From Bacillota bacterium (GTDB taxonomy: Bacteria > Bacillota_C > Negativicutes > Sporomusales > Sporomusaceae), in the NCBI GenBank assembly GCA_023441125.1, contig JAEZQV010000373.1:1-6175 (forward strand): a DNA stretch of 6,175 bases, read 5' to 3'. The translations under genes and the position numbers were made by a program. Of the stretch, positions 1-5,143 are shown one piece after another (positions within the stretch are counted from its first letter, which is position 1; the number at the start of each line of letters is the position of its first letter). The notes under the pieces are model-generated. The model made no database searches and was not told where the DNA came from. It saw nothing but the letters and a program-made list of their open reading frames with translations.

Positions 1-249
1 GGTAAAGGCCGTTATACCTGGACAACTATCCTGCCAATGTGTTTCCTGGCTGTTACGACAGTAGCCGCCGGTTATCTTAATATCACTACCATCTATCTGC
101 CTAAGGACAACTATCTGTTGGCCGGTGCCAGCGGCATTATGATTGTGCTTGTCGTTTTTGTAATTGCCGATGCTGTGCGTACCTGGTTAAAAATCGCCAA
201 TGGCGAACAGGTGGCCGCCAAGCCGGTCAATAGCAGCGCCGGAAATTAA
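1..249 (+). CDS. cstA: CstA-family transporter, C-terminal fragment
   Basis: The window opens inside this gene: frame 1 is open from the first base and ends at TAA 247-249, giving 82 visible residues. They show two hydrophobic segments, about residues 7-27 (TWTTILPMCFLAVTTVAAGY) and 38-62, separated by a short polar loop and followed by a hydrophilic tail (KIANGEQVAAKP). The W-TT-LP...TTVAAGY pattern resembles the last transmembrane part of the carbon-starvation CstA/BtsT family, which imports peptides or pyruvate through the inner membrane. The assignment rests on this short tail only, so the family is probable and the substrate cannot be told. A methionine codon at 37 is internal, not a start. 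The gene is followed by a strong hairpin and faces ppnP convergently. Confidence 0.7.
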   Translation, partial: GKGRYTWTTILPMCFLAVTTVAAGYLNITTIYLPKDNYLLAGASGIMIVLVVFVIADAVRTWLKIANGEQVAAKPVNSSAGN

Positions 250-262
250 TCTCTAAAAATAA

Positions 263-301
263 GCAAACAGGCAGTGCCGTCAGAAGGCACTGCCTGTTTG
301 C
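263..301. terminator. Shared hairpin terminator between cstA and ppnP
   Basis: A perfect 16-bp stem (263-278 with 286-301) closes a 7-nt loop. It lies between two convergent genes, 13 bases after the cstA stop and directly against the ppnP stop. Read on the minus strand, the stem is followed by a T-rich stretch (TTATTTTTAG), so it is a good intrinsic terminator for ppnP. On the plus strand the tail (CTATTCTTC) is a weaker U-tract, but the stem is strong enough for bidirectional use. Confidence 0.85.
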
Positions 302-616
302 CTATTCTTCATAAGAACAGCAATAATCAACAACTGTTTTTACATCCAGTTTAAATTTTGCCTGCGCCGGTACAGCAAAGGTTTCCCCGCCTGTATATGT
401 ACGCCACTCAGTTTGACCGGGAAGCAGCACGGCCATTTCACCGGCCAGCATTTCCATAACTTCCGCGGCATCTGTACCAAATTCGTATTCGCCCGGCAGC
501 ATAATGCCCAGTGTCTTGCGGCTGCCGTCTTTAAACAGCACGGTGCGGCTTGTTACCTTGCCGCCAAAATATATATTCGCCTGCTTTATTACGGCTACAT
601 TTTCAAAGCTTGTCAT
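302..616 (-). CDS. ppnP: Pyrimidine/purine nucleoside phosphorylase (PpnP/YaiE, cupin fold)
   Basis: This encodes a 104-residue protein, close to the 94 residues of E. coli PpnP (formerly YaiE, DUF1255). The family is a small cupin-like barrel that phosphorolyses several nucleosides to a free base and ribose-1-phosphate in the cytosol. Family landmarks are visible: N-terminal [13 protein letters not shown], then [12 protein letters not shown], the ...[13 protein letters not shown] block, and the [13 protein letters not shown] strand near the C-terminus. The ATG at 614-616 is chosen because GGGAGGAG sits 8 nt upstream. A frame extension to GTG at 701-703 has no ribosome binding site and would run through a repeat-rich, AT-rich control region. 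The gene is monocistronic as far as seen, convergent to cstA, with the shared hairpin immediately behind its stop. The long structured region upstream may be part of its leader. Confidence 0.88.
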   Translation of the reverse strand: MTSFENVAVIKQANIYFGGKVTSRTVLFKDGSRKTLGIMLPGEYEFGTDAAEVMEMLAGEMAVLLPGQTEWRTYTGGETFAVPAQAKFKLDVKTVVDYCCSYEE

Positions 617-624
617 AACATTAT

Positions 625-632
625 CTCCTCCC
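625..632 (-). promoter_or_regulatory. ppnP ribosome binding site
   Basis: On the minus strand GGGAGGAG lies 8 nt before the ATG at 614-616. This fixes the ppnP start and rules out the upstream in-frame GTG. Confidence 0.85.
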
Positions 633-642
633 TGCTTTTTCG

Positions 643-691
643 GTTTACACTTTATAATTAACATTGCATTAACATTCGCCGCAATGTAAAC
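643..691 (-). promoter_or_regulatory. Nested inverted and direct repeats upstream of ppnP, possible operator/promoter region
   Basis: GTTTACA (643-649) is mirrored by TGTAAAC (685-691), and inside that ACATTGC (661-667) is mirrored by GCAATGT (681-687). In addition ATTAACATT occurs twice (657-665 and 668-676) with an 11-bp period, about one helical turn. An AT-rich TATAAA lies at 651-656 on the minus strand, but no good -35 stands at the right distance, so no promoter is claimed firmly. The position just ahead of the ppnP ribosome binding site would suit a regulator site. Confidence 0.35.
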
Positions 692-716
692 TTTTCCTGC
701 CACCGGCAGGGCGCCG

Positions 717-771
717 TATAAACAAAAACTCTTTTGTTATTCATCCCTGCGGGATAAAAAACAAAAGAGTT
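717..771 (-). terminator. Minus-strand terminator-like hairpin
   Basis: A perfect 12-bp outer stem (727-738 with 760-771) continues through a 4x4 internal loop into an inner 5-bp stem (743-747 with 751-755) with a 3-nt loop. On the minus strand the stem runs into TTTGTTTA. The plus-strand side is followed by CTGTTCCG with no U-tract. The orientation therefore suggests a stop for leftward transcription coming from about 1043, before ppnP. The stem is A/T-rich outside, so it could also be just a stable RNA hairpin. Confidence 0.55.
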
Positions 772-772
772 C

Positions 773-946
773 TGTTCCGTCAGACTACGACTTCGAATTT
801 TGCTGCCAAACTGCTACGAGGGTAAACGCCCGGCAAAGAAAGAACGACCCGAATAAAAACCAAACCAAGACGGACTCAATGACGGCGGTCCGAAGCACTG
901 TTAGTCACCCCCTCTCAAAAAAAGTGGGCTGTGCTGCCAAGCAATC
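773..946 (-). other. Structured non-coding stretch between two minus-strand terminators
   Basis: No convincing gene is seen on either strand. The stretch holds short pairing arms: CGGAC/GTCCG at 871-875 and 888-892, GGGT/ACCC at 820-823 and 847-850, and AGCAC/GTGCT at 894-898 and 931-935. It also holds a direct repeat TGCTGCCAA at 801-809 and 932-940. Its GC content is higher than that of the flanking spacer DNA. It matches no riboswitch, tmRNA, SRP RNA or RNase P core that I know by motif. It could be the distal part of a leftward RNA, a long leader of ppnP, or a copy of an interspersed repeat. The strand given is that of the flanking terminators and is an inference. Confidence 0.3.
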
Positions 947-999
947 AAAAAAAGCATAAAACAGGCAAGGGCTAGGTTATAGTCCCTCGTGTTTCATGC
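947..999 (-). terminator. Intrinsic terminator of the leftward small transcript
   Basis: On the minus strand a 10-bp stem, GCATGAAACA with TGTTTTATGC including one G-T pair (990-999 with 954-963), leads through an internal loop into GGG/CCC and CTA/TAG pairs around a TAACC loop. Seven T residues follow directly (947-953). This is a textbook Rho-independent terminator for leftward transcription. Confidence 0.75.
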
Positions 1000-1043
1000 C
1001 TCTCTTATTCTCTGGCAAATATGGTCAAGATTCGCCTGACTTT
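947..1043 (-). ncRNA. Candidate small RNA of about 97 nt
   Basis: A leftward transcript starting near 1043, 7 nt past a TTGACA-17-TAAAAT promoter, would reach a strong hairpin with a T7 tract after about 90 nt. The 5' part can form a stem GGCGAAT/ATTTGCC (1029-1035 with 1016-1022, one G-T pair), followed by an A/G-rich linker and the terminator hairpin. The only ATG reads six codons (MKHEGL) with an SD-like AGAGG too close to it, so coding is unlikely. It is not similar to an RNA family that I recognise. It may instead be an attenuated leader whose read-through extends toward ppnP. Confidence 0.45.
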
Positions 1044-1057
1044 GTTAAAATTTTAAC
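1044..1057. promoter_or_regulatory. 14-bp perfect palindrome over the -10 box
   Basis: GTTAAAATTTTAAC is self-complementary over all 14 bases and contains the whole minus-strand -10 box (1050-1055). A second, one-base-centred palindrome TGCAGC-A-GCTGCA (1059-1071) fills the spacer toward the -35 box. Such placement is typical of repressor operators, but AT-rich palindromes can also arise by chance. Confidence 0.4.
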
Positions 1058-1078
1058 ATGCAGCAGCTGCACTGTCAA
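1050..1078 (-). promoter_or_regulatory. Sigma-A-type promoter, leftward
   Basis: On the minus strand a perfect -35 TTGACA (1073-1078) is separated by exactly 17 bp from -10 TAAAAT (1050-1055, one mismatch to TATAAT). The predicted start is an A near 1043-1045. No protein gene begins within 400 bp in that direction except ppnP, so the promoter must serve an untranslated RNA or a very long leader. Confidence 0.7.
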
Positions 1079-1200
1079 TAACCCTATCATTGAATTCTGT
1101 CGATTATCAGCGTTTTTGTTCCACATAGTGAATTTCCATGCTAATTTTAACTCCTTATGCATTAACTAGCCTGCTGCAGAATTTAATTCCAAAAAAGTTA

Positions 1201-1209
1201 TGGTATAAT
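1201..1209 (+). promoter_or_regulatory. Extended -10 promoter of the aldolase gene
   Basis: TGGTATAAT is a perfect extended -10 element (TGn-TATAAT), placing the transcript start near 1216 and a 5' leader of about 40 nt before the ATG at 1257. The -35 region is poor (TTTAAT at 1182-1187, 16-nt spacing), which extended -10 promoters tolerate. TGGTAT (1201-1206) is mirrored by ATACCA (1234-1239), and the palindrome CGCTAGCG (1225-1232) sits in the leader. These are possible binding sites for a sugar-acid regulator. Confidence 0.65.
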
Positions 1210-1243
1210 CAATCTACAATAGTCCGCTAGCGCATACCAGTCT

Positions 1244-1248
1244 GGAGG
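1244..1248 (+). promoter_or_regulatory. Ribosome binding site of the aldolase gene
   Basis: GGAGG lies 8 nt before the ATG at 1257 and fixes that start. Confidence 0.85.
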
Positions 1249-1256
1249 AATGAACA

Positions 1257-2168
1257 ATGGCCACGCCTTTATTTACAGGCATTATCCCGCCGGTTCCAAC
1301 TATCATAAATCAGGACGGACAACTTGACAAAGCCGGCATGGGACAGCTAATCGACCATCTGATCGCCGGCGGTGTCGATGTGCTGTTTTTTCTGGGCAGT
1401 GCCGGAGAATTTAGTCAAATGTCCAGCGAAATGCGCCAAGAAGTCGCTGAATTTTGTGTAACCTATACCAATCATCGCCTGCCTGCCCTAATCGGTATTG
1501 CTTCGCCGTCAACTGCGGAAACCGTTAAATTTGGGCTCCATGCACAAGCCCTCGGCGCGGCTGGTACGGTCTTAGTCAATCCTTATTATGCCATCCTGCA
1601 GGAAGAGAATATCTATAACTACTATAAACAGGTCGCCAAGGCGGTTGATCTTCCCATCATTCTCTATAATTTCCCGGCGCTCACCAATCAGGATCTCAGC
1701 CCGGCCTTGGTAAAACGACTCGCCCTGGATTTTCCTAATATCGTGGGTATTAAGGATACCGTTGATACCATCCGGCATATCCGGGACGTAATTCTTACTG
1801 TCAAACCTGTCCGTCCCGATTTTGCCGTCTATGCCGGGTTTGACGAGTATTTGCTGGATACCCTGATTATCGGCGGTGACGGCGCTTTCCCTTCCAGTGC
1901 TAACTTCGCCCCGTATCTCACCAAAGGCATCTATCAGGCTTACCGCACTCAAGATGGCTCTCGCCTGATTGAACTGCAGAAACTCCTGAGTTATGTTCCA
2001 CCCATGTTTGCTTTAGAATCGCCTTTTTACAGTGTGGTCAAAGAGGCGGTGAAAATGACTGGTATCGACATTCCTACCTATGTCCTGCCGCCGGCCGCCC
2101 AGTTAACTGCGGAAAAGAAAGCGCAGGTGAAAGAAGTTCTTGCCAGACTCGGCGTATTAAAACAATAG
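1257..2168 (+). CDS. DapA/NAL-superfamily aldolase, YagE-like (2-keto-3-deoxygluconate aldolase)
   Basis: This is a 303-residue class I (Schiff-base) aldolase of the dihydrodipicolinate synthase/N-acetylneuraminate lyase superfamily, a cytosolic TIM barrel of standard length. Visible landmarks are GSAGEF at 47-52 (the substrate carboxylate loop, GTTGE in DapA), NPYY at 108-111, YNFP at 137-140 with the catalytic Tyr137, GIKDT at 164-168 with the Schiff-base Lys166, and GGDGA at 206-210. The N-terminus (FTGIIPPV-TI, GQLDK, VDVLFFLGSAGEFSQ), the middle (LYNFPALTNQDL) and the end (VLPPA) follow E. coli YagE/YjhH much more closely than DapA, as I remember those sequences. The likely reaction is therefore cleavage of 2-keto-3-deoxygluconate or a 3-deoxy-pentonate to pyruvate plus an aldehyde, in sugar-acid catabolism. 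The gene stands alone between its own promoter and terminator; no sugar-acid dehydratase or transporter is nearby, so the substrate stays open. Confidence 0.88.
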   Translation: MATPLFTGIIPPVPTIINQDGQLDKAGMGQLIDHLIAGGVDVLFFLGSAGEFSQMSSEMRQEVAEFCVTYTNHRLPALIGIASPSTAETVKFGLHAQALGAAGTVLVNPYYAILQEENIYNYYKQVAKAVDLPIILYNFPALTNQDLSPALVKRLALDFPNIVGIKDTVDTIRHIRDVILTVKPVRPDFAVYAGFDEYLLDTLIIGGDGAFPSSANFAPYLTKGIYQAYRTQDGSRLIELQKLLSYVPPMFALESPFYSVVKEAVKMTGIDIPTYVLPPAAQLTAEKKAQVKEVLARLGVLKQ

Positions 2169-2169
2169 C

Positions 2170-2228
2170 TGCTTAAGCAAAGCCGCGTCCCAAAACGGAC
2201 GCGGCCTTTTGCTTAGGCAATCTTTTTT
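2170..2228 (+). terminator. Terminator of the aldolase gene, overlapping the end of the convergent permease gene
   Basis: A 9-bp GC-rich stem (2182-2190 with 2197-2205, 6-nt loop) extends, after a 2-nt bulge, through a further 12 pairs (2170-2181 with 2208-2219, one G-T). It is followed by ATCTTTTTTT. That U-tract is formed by the last codons of the convergent permease gene. The hairpin may also stop leftward transcription of the exporter operon, though its minus-strand tail has only a short T-run. Confidence 0.85.
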
Positions 2229-3337
2229 TGAAACTTCATAATGCTGATCGCTAAGGCCGCCAGAATATAGACAAGCAGCGCGAATACCTGGGACCACAAA
2301 AAATTGATCCCTATGCCTTTGAGCACAATGCCGCGCAGAATTTGCAGATAAAAGGTCAGCGGCAGCAAATGCCCCAGCTGGTAAAAAAACTGCGGCATGG
2401 CATCCCGGGGAAACATAAAACCCGACAACAGCACACTGGGCAGAAAGATAAAAAAGGACATCTGCATGGCCTGCATCTGCGTTTTGGCAATTGTTGAGAT
2501 AAGCACGCCCAGTGACAGTGAGGCAATGATAAACAGCGTTGTCAGGGCGTATAAGAGACTCAGGCTGCCTCTGAGCGGTACATCAAATACCAGCACCCCG
2601 ACCAACAGCGCCAGAGTGACCTGGACATAGCCTACAATAATATAAGGGATAATTTTTCCCAGCATTAGCTCATGGGACTTCATCGGCGTGACAATAAGCT
2701 GCTCCAGAGTGCCGCGTTCCCGCTCCCGGACAATGGCCATCGAGGTAATCATAACCATGGTCATCGTAAGCACAATCCCCAGTATCCCCGGCACCATATA
2801 GAACGGCGAGATAAAATCAGGATTGTACCAGGGTCTGATGCGAATGTCGATCGGCGCCACTACCTGTTTTCCCAGTGAGCCCTGCATACGTTTTACCAAT
2901 AATTCCTGGGACCGTATCTGGCCAATTAACTGGGCCGAGGCTATGGCCGACGACGCGGCCATAGAGTCCGAAGCGTCGACAATGACCTGCACCGCAGCAC
3001 TGCGGCCATGTTTAATACTGTCTGTGTAATCGGGTGGAATAACAATTCCCACCTTGGTCTTGCCGCTGTCCACCGCCTCGGTAATTTCCTGGTAGCTGGT
3101 GGCGACATACTTAATATCAAAATATTCACTGGCCTGAAACGCGGCCAGTAAATCGCGGCCCTCCTGCTGCAGTGACTGGTCAAAAACAATGGTGGACAGA
3201 TGCTTGACATCGGTGTTAATGGCAAAGCCAAACAGCAAGAGCTGTACAATCGGCAGACCCACCATCATGGCAAACGTCAGACGGTCCCGCTTCATCTGAA
3301 TAAATTCCTTGATAAGCAAGGCCCTAAGTCGAATCAT
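2213..3337 (-). CDS. ABC-2 type exporter permease (YhhJ/YbhR/YbhS-like)
   Basis: This is a 374-residue inner-membrane permease, a usual length for the YhhJ/YbhS/YbhR family. It has a cytoplasmic N-terminal helix (LRALLIKEFIQMKRD), a first membrane segment at about 22-42, a large extracytoplasmic domain at about 43-178, then five membrane segments at about 180-202, 229-252, 262-284, 291-311 and 345-368. The family motif RERERGTLEQLIVTP (204-218) lies just after the second segment and is the likely ATPase-coupling region. The start ATG overlaps the upstream ATPase stop (ATGA), and AAGGAG lies 8 nt before it. It is the last gene of the operon, 44 bp from the convergent aldolase gene. With only one permease gene here, either a homodimer forms or the second half is encoded elsewhere. 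The substrate is unknown; relatives export drugs or other amphipathic compounds. Confidence 0.92.
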   Translation of the reverse strand: MIRLRALLIKEFIQMKRDRLTFAMMVGLPIVQLLLFGFAINTDVKHLSTIVFDQSLQQEGRDLLAAFQASEYFDIKYVATSYQEITEAVDSGKTKVGIVIPPDYTDSIKHGRSAAVQVIVDASDSMAASSAIASAQLIGQIRSQELLVKRMQGSLGKQVVAPIDIRIRPWYNPDFISPFYMVPGILGIVLTMTMVMITSMAIVRERERGTLEQLIVTPMKSHELMLGKIIPYIIVGYVQVTLALLVGVLVFDVPLRGSLSLLYALTTLFIIASLSLGVLISTIAKTQMQAMQMSFFIFLPSVLLSGFMFPRDAMPQFFYQLGHLLPLTFYLQILRGIVLKGIGINFLWSQVFALLVYILAALAISIMKFQKKIA

Positions 3338-4239
3338 ACCATCAGCTCCTTGCGCTTTGATTTAACATAGTAGACAAAAACATCCTCGAGCGACGGCGTA
3401 ATAATCTTATAATCATATTCTTTATAATCCGGCAGGCAATCTGCGCTGATAAGCATATGCACACTGGTGCCGTAGGGATAAAGGTCCAGCACTTCCCGGT
3501 GTTGTCCTGCCAGTTCGGTAAATAGTCCCATCGGGTCTGGCGTGGGGATTTCCAGCAGCATGCCCGGCAGATTTTGTTTAAGCTTAGCCGGAGTGTCGTC
3601 GGCAATCAAACTCCCCTCGTAAATAAAGCCGATCGAATCACAGTGTTCCGCTTCATCCATAAAGTGGGTGGTAACCATAACGGTTGTTCCCTGCTGCGAC
3701 AAATCATAAATAATATCCCAGAACATGCGCCGGGATTTCGGATCTACACCGCCTGTCGGCTCATCCAGGAACAGAATAGCCGGGTTATGCAAAATCGAAC
3801 AGCCTAAGGCCAGCCGCTGTTTCCAGCCGCCGGCCAGGTTGGCCGTCAGTTCCTGCCGCCGGTCCTTTAGTCCGGCCATTGCCAGCATAACATCAATCCG
3901 TTCTTTGCGCCGGCTGCCGGCCAGACTGTACAAGCCGGCATAAAATTCGAGATTTTCCAGAACGGTAAGATCATCGTACAAGCTGAATCTTTGGGACATA
4001 TAGCCGATATGCTCCTTGATCTTTTCGCCCTGATCAGCCAGGTTAAGGCCCAGAATACGGCCGGTTCCGCTTGTTGGCGTCAGTATGCCGCACAGCATGC
4101 GAATGGTTGTCGATTTTCCCGAACCGTTGGGACCTAAAAACCCATAGATACTTCCCTGGCGGATTTGTAGGCTGACCTGATTAACGGCAATAAATTCGCC
4201 GAACATCCGGGTTAGATTTTCAGTTTCTACCGCATTCAT
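3334..4239 (-). CDS. ABC exporter ATPase, second subunit (YbhF C-half-like)
   Basis: This is a 301-residue cytoplasmic ATPase that would power the downstream permease. Motifs: Walker A GPNGSGKS at 36-43, Q-loop Gln83 (GYMSQ), signature LAGGW at 135-139 instead of LSGGQ, Walker B AILFLDEP at 154-161 with catalytic Glu160, and H-loop His192 (VTTHFMDEAE). After the nucleotide-binding core comes a C-terminal regulatory region of about 80 residues ending in the TPSLEDVFVYYV helix typical of this subfamily. The ATG at 4237-4239 is preferred over an upstream TTG at 4270-4272 because GGGGGAGGGG lies just before it; the gene then overlaps the upstream ATPase by 20 nt. It corresponds to the C-terminal half of E. 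coli YbhF and should pair with the ATPase encoded just upstream. Confidence 0.92.
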   Translation of the reverse strand: MNAVETENLTRMFGEFIAVNQVSLQIRQGSIYGFLGPNGSGKSTTIRMLCGILTPTSGTGRILGLNLADQGEKIKEHIGYMSQRFSLYDDLTVLENLEFYAGLYSLAGSRRKERIDVMLAMAGLKDRRQELTANLAGGWKQRLALGCSILHNPAILFLDEPTGGVDPKSRRMFWDIIYDLSQQGTTVMVTTHFMDEAEHCDSIGFIYEGSLIADDTPAKLKQNLPGMLLEIPTPDPMGLFTELAGQHREVLDLYPYGTSVHMLISADCLPDYKEYDYKIITPSLEDVFVYYVKSKRKELMV

Positions 4240-5143
4240 GCCGAACCCCTCCCCCGTCTGCCAGATAAACAAAAATATCCTCTAACGTCGGCGCAATCGC
4301 CTGCAGGCTGTAATGGTCAATACCGGCTGTCTTAAGCGCCGCTTCAACTGCAGGAATCACGTGCGGCTCATTCCCGGCCACCAGATGATACCTGTCGCCA
4401 AAAGAATTGATATCCAGGATCGGGCATCCGGCCAGCACTTGCTTGAGCTGTTTTTCTGCCGTCTTGAGTTCAAACAGCCGGAAGGGATACGCAGCTTTCA
4501 GCTGCGCCGGCGTGTCACAGGCGACGATCCGGCCCTGGCTCATGATAGCTACCCGGGTACAGAGTTCAGCTTCATCCATATAGGGTGTGGAAACGAAAAT
4601 AGTCATCCCCTCTTTATTAAGGCGGTATAACATCTGCCAGAATTCCCGCCGGGAAACAGGGTCCACACCCGTAGTCGGTTCATCCAGAAAAAAAATCTTG
4701 GGTCTGTGCATCAAGCCGGCAGCCAAAGCCAGCTTTTGTTTCATACCGCCGGATAGATTGTCGGCCAAACGGTTTTTAAACGGCAGCAGATTGGTAAAAG
4801 TCAGTATTTCGGTGGCCAGTGTTTGGACCCGCCGATCATCAGCGCCGTATAAGGCGCCAATCACCCGGATATTTTCTATTACGGTAAGATCGCCATACAG
4901 ACTGAACTTTTGCGGAACATAGCCAATCTGTTCTTTGACATTCTCGGCGTTATCACTGCCCAGCAGCCGTACTTGCCCTGCCGTCGGCTCCATAATACCG
5001 GTAATCATCCGTATTGTGGTTGTCTTGCCGGCGCCGTCGGGGCCGACCAAGCCGAAAATTTCCCCGGCCGCAACGTCCAGACTAAGATTATCCACAGCAA
5101 GCAGTCTGTCGAATCTTTTGGTAACATTACCGAGGCGGATCAT
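4220..5143 (-). CDS. ABC exporter ATPase, first subunit (YbhF N-half-like), H-loop His replaced
   Basis: This is a 307-residue cytoplasmic ATPase. Motifs: Walker A GPDGAGKT at 34-41, Q-loop Gln78 (GYVPQ), canonical-type signature LSGGM at 130-134, and Walker B KIFFLDEP at 149-156 with Glu155. The switch (H-loop) histidine is replaced by Pro187 in VSTPYMDEAE. GPDGAGKT and a non-His residue at this position are also features of the N-terminal half of E. coli YbhF as I recall it (STSYLDEAE). A C-terminal region of about 90 residues ends with PTLEDIFVYL and a short Gly-rich tail that carries the next gene's ribosome binding site. The start ATG overlaps the adaptor gene's stop as ATGA. No strong Shine-Dalgarno is visible, so translation is probably coupled to the adaptor gene. 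Confidence 0.93.
   Translation of the reverse strand: MIRLGNVTKRFDRLLAVDNLSLDVAAGEIFGLVGPDGAGKTTTIRMITGIMEPTAGQVRLLGSDNAENVKEQIGYVPQKFSLYGDLTVIENIRVIGALYGADDRRVQTLATEILTFTNLLPFKNRLADNLSGGMKQKLALAAGLMHRPKIFFLDEPTTGVDPVSRREFWQMLYRLNKEGMTIFVSTPYMDEAELCTRVAIMSQGRIVACDTPAQLKAAYPFRLFELKTAEKQLKQVLAGCPILDINSFGDRYHLVAGNEPHVIPAVEAALKTAGIDHYSLQAIAPTLEDIFVYLADGGGVRHECGRN
4246..4255 (-). promoter_or_regulatory. Ribosome binding site of the second ATPase, inside the first ATPase gene
   Basis: The minus strand reads GGGGGAGGGG, with its GGAGG core 8 nt before the ATG at 4237-4239. The same bases encode the Gly-rich tail (GGGV) of the upstream ATPase, so the two genes are translationally coupled. Confidence 0.8.

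Noticed and set aside
617..703. In-frame N-terminal extension of ppnP to a GTG at 701-703
   Set aside because: It has no ribosome binding site, runs across the repeat-rich upstream region, and would make the protein much longer than the family, while the ATG at 614-616 has an ideal GGGAGGAG.
856..879. A second leftward promoter (TTGAGT with a weak TTATTC or TATTCG) within the structured stretch
   Set aside because: The -10 matches at most three of six consensus bases, so it is not distinguishable from chance.
773..1045. Known structured RNAs (riboswitch classes, T-box, tmRNA, SRP RNA, RNase P RNA, 6S)
   Set aside because: I looked for hallmark motifs on both strands (for example the T-box AGGGTGGNACCGCG, the RNase P GAGGAAAGTC, and SRP GGAAGCAGCC-type cores) and found none. 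The GGGTAAAC at 820-827 is an isolated partial resemblance.
703..1256. CRISPR array, insertion sequence or attachment site in the long intergenic region
   Set aside because: There are no regularly spaced repeats, no transposase frame and no terminal inverted repeats or target-site duplication; the direct repeat TGCTGCCAA occurs only twice.
1572..1952. 126-codon antisense reading frame within the aldolase gene
   Set aside because: It has no ribosome binding site or family features and mirrors the well-supported aldolase; it is a chance shadow of GC-richer codon positions.
4240..4272. TTG start for the second ATPase, adding 11 residues
   Set aside because: It is a rare start codon lying deeper in the upstream gene; the ATG at 4237-4239 has a strong GGAGG core at 8 nt and gives the usual family N-terminus.
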